Below are positions 28,060 through 38,177 of a DNA stretch of 52,424 nt, one piece after another. The position numbers and the translations under genes were made by a program. The stretch lies in assembly GCA_030699935.1 (NCBI GenBank), contig JAUYKS010000003.1, positions 1 to 52,424 of the forward strand. Direction: 5' to 3'. The notes under the pieces are model-generated. The model saw only the letters and a program-made list of their open reading frames with translations, did no database searches and was not told where the DNA came from. Source of the stretch: a bacterium. GTDB lineage: Bacteria; Patescibacteriota; SICC01. How positions within the stretch are numbered: the first letter of the stretch is position 1; each line of letters begins with the position of its first letter.

Positions 28060-28707
28060 CTAGTACTTCGGATGGGCCGAGACGAAGACGCTGTCCTTGA
28101 GATAGAACCGCCACTGGTGTTCGCGGCCGCGGCGGATCCCGACGCGCGACGACTTCCCGATCTTCCGCGGCGGGACGTCCGGCGCGTCCTCGATACACAG
28201 GGTACCGCCGAGCAAGTCCTCGCGGTTCAGGCGCTGGTCCAGGTCCAGCGCTTGGCACAGCTTCGCCGGACCGTCGGTCAGTTCATGATCCGGCAGTTCC
28301 TTCAGGTGCGCACTCCGGAGGCGCCGGTTGCGCCGCATGGCCGCGATTCCTTCGTCCGGCTCCAGGGCACGAATCAGGACGGCGGTTCCCGACCCTTTCG
28401 GTTCGGTGACGCAATTCAGGCAGTAGTGCATGCCGTAGGTGAAGTAGACGTAGGCGTGCCCCGGTTCGCCGAACATCGGCGCGGCGCGGGACGCTTCTCC
28501 GTGACGGGCGTGCGACGCGACGTCGTCGGGACCCATGTACGCCTCGGTCTCGACGATGATGCCGGACAACCGCCGGCCGCGGCTGACTCGCACCAAGCGT
28601 TTTCCCAACAAGGCCCGGGCCACCTTGAGCGTGGGCCGGTCGTAGAACGAACGGGAAAGCTTCTTACTTCCCGTGTTTCTTCTCGTAGAGCGCGATGCCT
28701 TCTTCAA
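28060..28707 (-). CDS. mpg: DNA-3-methyladenine glycosylase (AAG/MPG family)
   Basis: ALLGKRLVR...IVETEAYMGPDDVASHARHG...MFGEPGHAYVYFTYGMHYCLNCVTEP. Start uncertain (overlaps the ppa end). Confidence 0.93.
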   Translation of the reverse strand: MKKASRSTRRNTGSKKLSRSFYDRPTLKVARALLGKRLVRVSRGRRLSGIIVETEAYMGPDDVASHARHGEASRAAPMFGEPGHAYVYFTYGMHYCLNCVTEPKGSGTAVLIRALEPDEGIAAMRRNRRLRSAHLKELPDHELTDGPAKLCQALDLDQRLNREDLLGGTLCIEDAPDVPPRKIGKSSRVGIRRGREHQWRFYLKDSVFVSAHPKY

Positions 28708-29194
28708 TGACCTTCACCGCCGCATCACGGCCTTCGATAGCCTCGATCGTGACCTTTTTGCCTTGCAGGTCCTTGTAATGCTCGAAGAAGTGCTTGATCT
28801 CATCAAGGACGACTGGGGATACGTCTGATTTGTCCTTGATGTGGACCATGCCCGCGTCGCCCGCAGGTACACAGAGCACCTTCTCGTCCTTTTCCCCACT
28901 GTCGACCATGCGGAGGACCGCGATGGGACGCGCCGGCACCACGGTGCCCGGATAGTACGGCTCCGCCCGGTTGATGATCATTGCATCGATCGCGTCGCCG
29001 TCATGCCAATGCGTCCGCGGGACCAGACCGTAGTCGACCGGATAGACGAACGCGGTCGGCACCACCCGATCCAGTACGATCACGCCCGTATCCTCGTCCA
29101 GCTCATACTTGTTCTTCGAGCCGCGGGGAATCTCGATGAACACGTTGATCTCGTCCGGCGGATTCCCGGTCGTGAGGTCGTGGACGACGTTCAT
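28664..29194 (-). CDS. ppa: Inorganic pyrophosphatase
   Basis: MNVVHDLTTG...FIEIPRGSKNKYELDEDTGVIVLDRV...YPVDYGLVPRTHWHDGDAIDAM. Confidence 0.96.
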   Translation of the reverse strand: MNVVHDLTTGNPPDEINVFIEIPRGSKNKYELDEDTGVIVLDRVVPTAFVYPVDYGLVPRTHWHDGDAIDAMIINRAEPYYPGTVVPARPIAVLRMVDSGEKDEKVLCVPAGDAGMVHIKDKSDVSPVVLDEIKHFFEHYKDLQGKKVTIEAIEGRDAAVKVIEEGIALYEKKHGK

Positions 29195-29607
29195 TTGACG
29201 GTCACCTCGCCGGCCTGGGACGGATTTAGGTGGTTGTGGAATCCCCAACTCCCCGCTTGCTCGAACGTGAACGTGTAGGAAGCGCCATCCTTCACGGTGT
29301 CGGAATTCAGGGCGCTGAGGTCCGTATGTTGCGGGTGCGGATTGCTGGCAATCAGCATCGGGCTGCTGCTGGCGTTCCGGAATACTACCGAGTCGCCGGC
29401 GTCCACCGTGACCGTGTCCGGCGAGAACCCGCTTTCCGTCAATGTGACGGTGGTCCCGGACTGTTCCGTCGCGGCGGTTTCTGCCGGAGTCGGAGTGGCG
29501 GCCGAAGTCGGGATCACTTCCTCGTCCTGGCGCTGGGTAGCGAACAGGGCCACGCCGATGCCGACGGCGATGAGGATCAGGACTGCTGCGATGATGCGGG
29601 GATTCAT
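29191..29607 (-). CDS. Membrane-anchored cupredoxin-like protein
   Basis: N-terminal TM; VTLTESGFSPDTVTVDAGDSVVFRNASSSP...SWGFHNHLNPSQAGEVTV. Confidence 0.82.
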   Translation of the reverse strand: MNPRIIAAVLILIAVGIGVALFATQRQDEEVIPTSAATPTPAETAATEQSGTTVTLTESGFSPDTVTVDAGDSVVFRNASSSPMLIASNPHPQHTDLSALNSDTVKDGASYTFTFEQAGSWGFHNHLNPSQAGEVTVK

Positions 29608-29629
29608 GCTTTAGTTTCCGTTTCCCAGC

Positions 29630-30868
<1,239 letters not shown>

Positions 30869-30879
30869 CTAGGTATCCC

Positions 30880-31356
30880 ATGACGAATACTCCAGACCAA
30901 GACCAAGAAGATCGTGATTTTTCCCAGGAAGAAGTCGGGGCTTCCCTGGCGGAGATATTCGAGGAGGAAATGGGTCCCGACGCGAATCCCGTCGCGGAAC
31001 GCATTGCCCATCGCCCGCGGCTGCTTCGGTACTACGAGGACGGCCTGGAGAAGCGAGAGGAAAACGAGCCTCGTAAGGTCAAGAAGCTGTTGGGGACCAA
31101 GACGGAATACGACGCCAGCCAGGATCTCAGGGCATATACCGTGGCGGGATATCGGATCGAACTGATAGACGAATTCAGCGAACTGGCGGAACCGCGCATC
31201 GATGACAACCTGCTGCACCCGGAACACGGCGTCCTGGAGACGCTTGAGGAATTGCTCAAGAAGATCTGCGGACCGGGTGCCGACCAGACGGACCTCAGGA
31301 GAAGGGTCATGATCCTCACGGAGATATCACGCCGATATCGGAAGGATGTGCGTTGA
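30880..31356 (+). CDS. Hypothetical protein (158 aa)
   Basis: Divergent from tgt; no recognised family; highly charged. Confidence 0.6.
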   Translation: MTNTPDQDQEDRDFSQEEVGASLAEIFEEEMGPDANPVAERIAHRPRLLRYYEDGLEKREENEPRKVKKLLGTKTEYDASQDLRAYTVAGYRIELIDEFSELAEPRIDDNLLHPEHGVLETLEELLKKICGPGADQTDLRRRVMILTEISRRYRKDVR

Positions 31357-31363
31357 TGGCGGG

Positions 31364-32287
31364 CTACCGCTGCCGGCCCGGTTTCGTCTTCCGCGGAGTA
31401 ACGAAGATCATCTTCCCCGCCACCGTCTGTAGCGACCGGCTGACCTCGGTTGTGACTTCCTTGCCGACCAGCTTGTCGCCGTTCTCCACGACGATCATCG
31501 TACCGTCGGGCAGGTAGCCCACGCCCTGGCCTTTCTCCTTGCCTTTGCCGACCACCTTCACCTCGAGCTCTTCGCCCGGCAGTACCGGTGGCCGCAACGA
31601 TCCGGCCAGTTCATTCACGTTGAGCACCGGTACCCGTTCGATCTCGGCGACGCGGTTGAGGTTGTAATCCGTCGTCATGATCGCGGCCTTCCGGCGCTTG
31701 GCGATCTCGACCAGCTTGCTGTCGACCGCCTTCGTCTTCCCGGTGATCTCGACGATCTCGACCAGGACTTCGGAATGTTTTTCCAGCGCGGTCAGCGCCT
31801 CCAGGCCGCGGCGTCCCTTGGCCCGCCGCAGCGGGTCCGACGAGTCCGCGATGTGCTGGAGCTCCTCGAGGACAATCCGCGGGACCAGCAACGTTCCGGA
31901 GAGAAAGCCCGCGTTCGCGATATCCAGGATGCGCGCGTCGATGATCGCGCTGGTGTCTACCACGATCTCGCGGCCGGACGGCGCGCCCCGTCCGGTGACC
32001 GCTTGGTAGAGGAACGAGACGAACAGCGAGCCGCGGATGGCGAACAGCGTTCCGAACATCGCCACGGTGAGCAGCGTCACGGCCAGCGGCAGGGCGGTGC
32101 CGTACGGTGACGGCAGCGTCGCCAACGGCAACGACAACAAGGCGCCGACCACCAGTCCGGCCAGGACTCCGACGAACGTCGTCAACAACGTCTTGGTATG
32201 CGCCCGGACGATCCCCCGCGTAATCAGCAAGGCGAGTACCGTCAACAGGCCGATGAAGATGACAAGCTGGATCGCTTCTTGGTCCAC
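31364..32287 (-). CDS. PIN/TRAM-domain membrane protein (YacL-like)
   Basis: TM N-terminus, VVDTSAIIDARILDIANAGFLSGTLLVPRIVLEELQHIADS (PIN), ...VGYLPDGTMIVVENG (TRAM); GTG start with TAGACT 6 nt upstream. Confidence 0.9.
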   Translation of the reverse strand: MDQEAIQLVIFIGLLTVLALLITRGIVRAHTKTLLTTFVGVLAGLVVGALLSLPLATLPSPYGTALPLAVTLLTVAMFGTLFAIRGSLFVSFLYQAVTGRGAPSGREIVVDTSAIIDARILDIANAGFLSGTLLVPRIVLEELQHIADSSDPLRRAKGRRGLEALTALEKHSEVLVEIVEITGKTKAVDSKLVEIAKRRKAAIMTTDYNLNRVAEIERVPVLNVNELAGSLRPPVLPGEELEVKVVGKGKEKGQGVGYLPDGTMIVVENGDKLVGKEVTTEVSRSLQTVAGKMIFVTPRKTKPGRQR

Positions 32288-32306
32288 GGATCCAGTCTAA
32301 CAGGGC

Positions 32307-34826
32307 TTACTTCTTGGCCGGGGTCCGCTTGGCGGCGCGGCTGGCCGTGAACGTGAATGCGTCTTTCTCGAAACCGATCCGGACTCGGGCGCCGTCCTTG
32401 ATCTCTCCGGACAGCAGCTTCTCGGCCAGCGGATCCTCGATATCGTTCTGGATCGCGCGACGGACCGGCCGGGCGCCGTACTGCGGGTCGAACCCGCGTT
32501 CGATCAGCGCGGCCTTCGCCTTGGCATCGACTGAGATCTTCAGATCGTGCTCCTTCAGCCGCCCCGCGAACTCGGTCAACTGCAGGTCGACGATCTTGCC
32601 GACCAGCTCCTTGGTCAGCGGCTTGAACACGACGATCTGGTCGAGACGGTTCAGGAACTCCGGCTTGAACTTGTCCTTGAGCTGCTCGAGGACGCGCTGT
32701 TTCATCTCCTCGTAACGCTGTTCCAGCGAGGCCTCGGAAGCGTCGTCGGTGACACGGAAACCGAGTTGGGCCGTCTTCTGGAGTTCGGATGCGCCCACGT
32801 TCGAGGTCAGGATGATGATCGCGTTCCGGAAGTCCACCTTCCGTCCCTTCGCATCGGTCAGCTGGCCGTCCTCGAGGATCTGCAGCAGCAGGTTGAACAC
32901 CTCCGGATGCGCCTTCTCGACCTCGTCGAGCAGGATCACGGAGTACGGATTACGCCGGATCTGCTCGGTGAGCTTGCCGCCTTCCTCGTAGCCGACATAC
33001 CCGGCCGGGGCGCCCACCAGTCGCGACACGTTATGCCGCTCCATGAACTCGGACATGTCGAGCTTGATCAGGTTGTCCTCGGCGCCGAATACTTCGCGCG
33101 CCAGGACCTTCACCAGCTCGGTCTTCCCGACACCGGTCGGACCGAGGAAGATGAACGATCCCATCGGGCGCTTCGGGTTGCCGATCCCGACGCGGCTACG
33201 CCGGATACTGCGGGACACCGCGGAGACGGCCTCGTCCTGCCCGATGATCTGTTGTTTCAGCTTCTTCTCGAGGTTGGTGAGATTCTCGGCCTCGGCCTTC
33301 ACCAAGCGCGTGACCGGCACGCCGGTCCATTGCGCCACCACCGTGGCGATGTCCTCGGACTGGACCTTCACCGTCTTCGGCCCCTTGCCGCGAAGTTGTT
33401 CGCGGATCTTGTTGGCCTTGTCACGGAGCTGGGCCGCCTTCTCGTAGTCCTGGTTGTCGATCGCCCGCTCTTTCTCGGAGTTCATCGCGGTCAGTTCCTC
33501 CTGGAGCTTCTTGAGTTCCGGGGTCAGACCGCCTTCTCGCAGACGGCCGGCCGAAGCCGCTTCGTCCACCAGGTCGATCGCCTTGTCCGGCAGGAACCGG
33601 TCGGCGATATAGCGGGTGCTCAGGCGCACCGCGGTCTCGATCGCCTCGTCGGTGATCTCGACGCCGTGATGATCCTCATAGTTCTTGCGGAGGCCCTTGA
33701 GCACGGCAACGGTCTCCTCCTCGGACGGTTCCTTCACGTGCACCGGCTGGAAGCGCCGCTCCAACGCCGCGTCCTTCTCGATGTGTTTGCGGTATTCGTC
33801 GAGCGTGGTCGCGCCGACCGTCTGGATCTCGCCGCGGGCCAGTGACGGCTTCAGGATCTGGGCCGCGTCCATCGAGCCCTCGGCCGCGCCCGCTCCGACG
33901 ATCGTGTGCAGCTCGTCGATGAACAGCACGATGTCGTCGAGCTTCTTGAGTTCCTCGATCACCTGTTTCACGCGTTCCTCGAACTCACCGCGGTACTTGG
34001 TGCCGGCGACCATCAGCGGCAGGTCGAGTGCCAGCACGCGCTTGCCGTGCAGCGCATCCGGGACGCGTTCCTCGATGATCCGCTCCGCCAGGCCTTCGAC
34101 GATGGCGGTCTTGCCGATGCCGGGCTCCCCGATCAGCACCGGATTGTTCTTGGTCCGCCGGCCCAGGATCTGGATCACCCGCTGGACTTCGTCGTCGCGG
34201 CCGATCACCGGATCGAGCTTGTTCTGCTTGGCCAGGTCGGTGAGGTCGGTCGAGAAGTAGTCGAGCGCCGGCGTCTTGTCCTTGTCCGCCTTCTGCTTCT
34301 TGATCGTGCCGCCGCCGGGCGTGACCGGCTGGCCGCCGTTCGGTTGCCCGGGCGTCGCCGCGCCGGCTCCGGAGGCCGTGCTGCCGGTGTGCCGGAACAG
34401 GTTCAGAACCTGCGACTTGATCCGCTCCGGATCCGCGCCGAGTTCCTCAAGGATCGAATACGCCTTGGTATTCTTGTCGCCGAGGATGCCGAGCAACAGG
34501 TGTTCCGTGCCGACGTAATAGTGCTGATGGCGTGCCGCGGTCGCGACCGCCTTCTCAATCACCTTCTTGGCAGGGTCGGTCAGGCCCGCTCCGCCCGCGT
34601 CATAGCGGGATTTCGACGAGAAACTGAGCGCCAGCTGGACCTTCTCCAGCGTGACCGCGTGCCCCTCGAGAATCTCGGCCGCCAGCGCCTCCGGATTGGA
34701 AACCAGGCCGACCAGGATGTGCTCGGTGCCGATGTACGCCTCGCCCATCGCCCGCGCCGCCTTCTGCGCGGCGGTCAGCGAAAGCTTGGCGTTCTTGGTG
34801 AATTTCTCGAAGTGTTCGTTCTGCAT
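32307..34826 (-). CDS. clpC: ATP-dependent Clp protease ATP-binding subunit ClpC
   Basis: Clp_N repeat, [18 protein letters not shown]-like linker, [15 protein letters not shown]; start set to MQNEHFEKF. Confidence 0.96.
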   Translation of the reverse strand: MQNEHFEKFTKNAKLSLTAAQKAARAMGEAYIGTEHILVGLVSNPEALAAEILEGHAVTLEKVQLALSFSSKSRYDAGGAGLTDPAKKVIEKAVATAARHQHYYVGTEHLLLGILGDKNTKAYSILEELGADPERIKSQVLNLFRHTGSTASGAGAATPGQPNGGQPVTPGGGTIKKQKADKDKTPALDYFSTDLTDLAKQNKLDPVIGRDDEVQRVIQILGRRTKNNPVLIGEPGIGKTAIVEGLAERIIEERVPDALHGKRVLALDLPLMVAGTKYRGEFEERVKQVIEELKKLDDIVLFIDELHTIVGAGAAEGSMDAAQILKPSLARGEIQTVGATTLDEYRKHIEKDAALERRFQPVHVKEPSEEETVAVLKGLRKNYEDHHGVEITDEAIETAVRLSTRYIADRFLPDKAIDLVDEAASAGRLREGGLTPELKKLQEELTAMNSEKERAIDNQDYEKAAQLRDKANKIREQLRGKGPKTVKVQSEDIATVVAQWTGVPVTRLVKAEAENLTNLEKKLKQQIIGQDEAVSAVSRSIRRSRVGIGNPKRPMGSFIFLGPTGVGKTELVKVLAREVFGAEDNLIKLDMSEFMERHNVSRLVGAPAGYVGYEEGGKLTEQIRRNPYSVILLDEVEKAHPEVFNLLLQILEDGQLTDAKGRKVDFRNAIIILTSNVGASELQKTAQLGFRVTDDASEASLEQRYEEMKQRVLEQLKDKFKPEFLNRLDQIVVFKPLTKELVGKIVDLQLTEFAGRLKEHDLKISVDAKAKAALIERGFDPQYGARPVRRAIQNDIEDPLAEKLLSGEIKDGARVRIGFEKDAFTFTASRAAKRTPAKK

Positions 34827-35009
34827 GGTGTCTCGTGCGTAATGCCTCAAGTATGGGTGGTGCAAGCAGTCCCTTCGTTGGAAGGATTGCTAAAAATGCG
34901 TTGGAATGTGGTTTTTGTTCACGCGAAGCGTATTTTTCGTTTCGCGACATTACAGTATATGAAGCCGGCACAGAGTCAAGTATCTGCACCAACCGGTTGC
35001 GCAAATTAA

Positions 35010-36554
35010 CTATTCGGAATCTTCTTTTTCGCCTGAACTATCGGGTTTTTCTTTGTCCGGAGCAGCTTCGGGAGTTTCCGGCTCTTCGGGTGCTTCGGGG
35101 GTTTCAGGGGCGGATTCCGAGGCGTCCTTCTTCTCTTTCGAAGTTTCTTTGTTCTCGGGAGATTCCGGCTCGACGGAAGTATCGGGCTCGGGTTTGGGCG
35201 CGGCTTTAGGCTCGGCTTCCGGCTCGGGAGCCGTGTCCCCGGCCTCGCTGACCGCCTGGGCCGCCAGCTGCTGGATTTCCTTGCGCCGATCGGATTCGAC
35301 GCCGTCGACCTTATCCAAGTCCGCGTCCTCGGCCGCCGCGATCTTCTGGGCGGATTCCAACTTCGCCGCTCCGAACGCCTTGGCCTCGTCCTCCGTGACA
35401 CCCTCGACCTTGCCGATCGGAATGCTGGCGATCACGCCGGCGGCGTCGGCATCCTCGCCGTCCGGCTCACTCGCCGCCTGGCCCGCCTTCCGCTGGGCCT
35501 CGGACTTGTCGATGTCGATCTGCCAGCCCGTCAGCTCGCCGCCCAAGCGGACGTTCTGACCGCCGCGGCCGATCGCCAGCGACAGCTGGTCGTCCGCGAC
35601 CTTGAGCGTCGCCGTCTTCGTCTTTTCGTCGAGGTCGATCTTCGAGATCTTCGCCGGGCTCAGGGCGTTGGCGATGTAGGTCTTCGAATCCTCGTCGAAG
35701 AGCACGATGTCGATCTTCTCGTCGCCGAGCTCGGCCATGATCGCCTGGACCCGGGTGCCGCGCTGGCCGACGCAGGTGCCGACCGGATCGACGCCTTCCT
35801 GGTTGGACGCGACCGCGACCTTGCTGCGGACTCCCGCCTCCCGCGCGACCGACTTGATCTCGACCGTGCCGGCGTGGATCTCGGGGACTTCGAGCTCGAA
35901 CAAGCGCCGCACGAAGTCCGGATGCGAACGGGTCAGGAGCAGCTGCGCCGCCCGGCCTTCCGGGTCGACCTCGCGCAACATCACCCGCAGGCGCTGCCCG
36001 ATATAGTACCGTTCGCGTTCGATCTGGTCGCCCGGACCGATCACGCCGACGGCGCGTCCGACCTCGACGAAGACGTTCCGGCCCTCGATCCGCTGGACCG
36101 AGCCGGTCATCAGCTCTCCGGTGCGGTCGGCGTATTCCTCGCGGACGATCTCACGTTCGACTTCGCGGATGCGCTGGATGATCAACTGCTTGGCGGTCTG
36201 CGCCGCGATCCGTCCGAATCCGGCCGGCGGTTCCACCGGCTCCTCCCAGGTCTCACCGGCCTTCGGGCTCTTCACGCCCTGCTTGCGCGCTTCGGTGACC
36301 GTCATCTGGACGTGCTCGTTCTCGACGTCGTCCTTCTTGGCGACCAGCTCGTGGACGATGAACAGCTTGGTCTCGCCGTTCTTCGGGTTGAAGTCGGCCC
36401 GGACGTGCTGCTCGGGGTAGCCGTAGTCCTTGCGGTACGCCGCGGCGACCGCCGAGGCGACGGTCTCGAAGATCCGCTCCTTGGGGATCTTCCGGTCGTA
36501 GGCGATCTGTTCGACCGCTTCCGCGAACGCTTTGGGGTCGATGTCGAGTTTCAT
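35010..36554 (-). CDS. nusA: Transcription termination/antitermination protein NusA with long acidic C-terminal tail
   Basis: NusA N-term, S1 and KH motifs: GTCVGQRGTRVQAIMAEL, AIGRGGQNVRLGGELTGW. Confidence 0.96.
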   Translation of the reverse strand: MKLDIDPKAFAEAVEQIAYDRKIPKERIFETVASAVAAAYRKDYGYPEQHVRADFNPKNGETKLFIVHELVAKKDDVENEHVQMTVTEARKQGVKSPKAGETWEEPVEPPAGFGRIAAQTAKQLIIQRIREVEREIVREEYADRTGELMTGSVQRIEGRNVFVEVGRAVGVIGPGDQIERERYYIGQRLRVMLREVDPEGRAAQLLLTRSHPDFVRRLFELEVPEIHAGTVEIKSVAREAGVRSKVAVASNQEGVDPVGTCVGQRGTRVQAIMAELGDEKIDIVLFDEDSKTYIANALSPAKISKIDLDEKTKTATLKVADDQLSLAIGRGGQNVRLGGELTGWQIDIDKSEAQRKAGQAASEPDGEDADAAGVIASIPIGKVEGVTEDEAKAFGAAKLESAQKIAAAEDADLDKVDGVESDRRKEIQQLAAQAVSEAGDTAPEPEAEPKAAPKPEPDTSVEPESPENKETSKEKKDASESAPETPEAPEEPETPEAAPDKEKPDSSGEKEDSE

Positions 36555-36575
36555 GATTTCGTGATTTCGGATGAT

Positions 36576-36597
36576 AAAAAACGGAGCCTGAGGCTCC
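36576..36597 (-). terminator. Terminator-like hairpin upstream of nusA (yraN terminator or nusA leader attenuator)
   Basis: Minus strand GGAGCC-TCA-GGCTCC-G-TTTTTT; TATACT 10 nt upstream. Confidence 0.65.
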
Positions 36598-36633
36598 AAC
36601 TAGAGTCAGTATAACAAAGGTCTCTTATCCACG

Positions 36634-36975
36634 CTAAGCCGTCACGTTACGGAAATGCTCCACGTCGTCGCCGGTGATCGCGACGACGTCGATCCGCCAC
36701 GGCGTCCGGGTGGCGTGTTCGCGCCGGAAGAAGCCGGCCGCCCGGACGGTGTGCCGCAGCTTGGCCGCGTTGACCGCTTCGGCGGGATGGCCGGCCGCGC
36801 CGCCGCGGCGTGTCTTCACTTCCACGAACACCAGTTCCCCGCCGTCGCGCATGACCAGGTCGATCTCGCCGTAGCGCGTATGGTAGTTCGCGGCGACGAG
36901 CGCAAATCCCTGGCCGAGCAGGTAATCCCGTGCCCGGCGCTCGCCGGCGCTGCCATACTCTCGCTTGCTTATCAC
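36634..36975 (-). CDS. yraN: UPF0102/YraN-family endonuclease-like protein
   Basis: GERRARDYLLGQGFALVAANYHTRYGEIDLVMRDGGELVFVEVKTRR; GTG start, TATACT 6 nt upstream. Confidence 0.9.
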   Translation of the reverse strand: MISKREYGSAGERRARDYLLGQGFALVAANYHTRYGEIDLVMRDGGELVFVEVKTRRGGAAGHPAEAVNAAKLRHTVRAAGFFRREHATRTPWRIDVVAITGDDVEHFRNVTA

Positions 36976-37020
36976 AAACCCAGTATAGCAAGCCAGCGGC
37001 AAGTCCGGCGACGATACCGA

Positions 37021-37599
37021 TCAGACGGTCAACTTGGGCTGGAGCAGCTTGGCGATCGGCGCCCAGGCACGGCGATGCAGGTCGCAGGGCCCGTGTTCCC
37101 GAAGCGCCCGCTGGTGGTCCAGCGTGCCGTAACCGACGTTCCGATGGAAGCCGTACTCCGGATACTCTTCCGCCAAATCGCGCATCAGACCGTCGCGATG
37201 CACCTTGGCCACCACCGAGGCCGCGGCGATGCAGAGCTCGGTCAGGTCTCCCTTGATGATCGTTTCGCAGGGATGGGCCCCGGCGAAGTAATCGTGACGA
37301 CCGTCTAGCAATACCCGGTCCGGGCCGGCGTCCAGCGCCGCGACGGCGCGGCTTCCCGCTTCCCGCAGCGCCCGGGATAATCCCAGCCGGTTGAATTCGT
37401 CGATCCCGACGGTCCCGACGCCGACTGCCATGGCGCGGCGGCGGACATACGCCGCGATCCGTTCGCGGTCCGCCTTGAGCAACAGTTTCGAATCCCGGAT
37501 TCCGTGAAACCGGGATTCCGGATCGAGGATGACCGCGCCGGCCACCAGAGGTCCGGCCCAGGCTCCGCGCCCGACCTCGTCCACGCCGCAGACGACCAC
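37021..37599 (-). CDS. rnhB: Ribonuclease HII
   Basis: CGVDEVGRGAWAGPLVAGAVIL, IRDSKLL, YLL..; start uncertain (GTG 37599 proposed; the longer ORF overlaps rplS). Confidence 0.92.
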   Translation of the reverse strand: MVVCGVDEVGRGAWAGPLVAGAVILDPESRFHGIRDSKLLLKADRERIAAYVRRRAMAVGVGTVGIDEFNRLGLSRALREAGSRAVAALDAGPDRVLLDGRHDYFAGAHPCETIIKGDLTELCIAAASVVAKVHRDGLMRDLAEEYPEYGFHRNVGYGTLDHQRALREHGPCDLHRRAWAPIAKLLQPKLTV

Positions 37600-37642
37600 G
37601 TCGGTCCGGGACCAGTGGCGTTCACGCTCCCGGCCGGGAGCC

Positions 37643-38167
37643 TTACTTCTTCTCGGCTGTTTTCTTATCGTTACCGGCATCGGGCTTCTTGGCTTCTGCT
37701 TCGGCGGGCTGTTTCGCCTCGGCCTTCGCTTCAACCTTAGCCTTTTCGGACGGAGCCGGCTTCGGCTGCGCCTTCACCTCGGCCCAGGGGTGGATCACCT
37801 CGCGGTCGGCCTGCTTGACCGGGACCTCCTTCATTCGCGCCGCCTTGCCAGCCCGGTCGCGCATGTAGTGCAGCTTGGCCCGCCGTACCTTGGCCGCCCG
37901 CTGGACCTCGATCTTCGTGATCTTCGGCGAATGCAGCGGGAAGATCCGTTCCACGCCGACGCCGGAACTGATCCGCCGCACGGTGAATGTCGCCTCGGGA
38001 CCGATGCCGCCGCGACGCCGGATTACCAGACCCTCGAAATACTGGGTCCGTTCCTTATTGCCTTCCTTGACGGTCGTATAGACGCGCACGCGGTCGCCGG
38101 GCTCCACGTTCGTGAACATCGGCTTGACCTGCTTGGCTGCGACCTTTCTGATCAGCGTTTGACTCAT
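37643..38167 (-). CDS. rplS: 50S ribosomal protein L19 with K/A/E-rich C-terminal extension
   Basis: [59 protein letters not shown]. Confidence 0.96.
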   Translation of the reverse strand: MSQTLIRKVAAKQVKPMFTNVEPGDRVRVYTTVKEGNKERTQYFEGLVIRRRGGIGPEATFTVRRISSGVGVERIFPLHSPKITKIEVQRAAKVRRAKLHYMRDRAGKAARMKEVPVKQADREVIHPWAEVKAQPKPAPSEKAKVEAKAEAKQPAEAEAKKPDAGNDKKTAEKK

Positions 38168-38177
38168 ACGCTCTAGC

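Noticed and set aside
34827-34960. CIRCE/HAIR/CtsR operator upstream of clpC
   Set aside because: Only a half-match CTTGAG is present; no full inverted repeat of these known operators.
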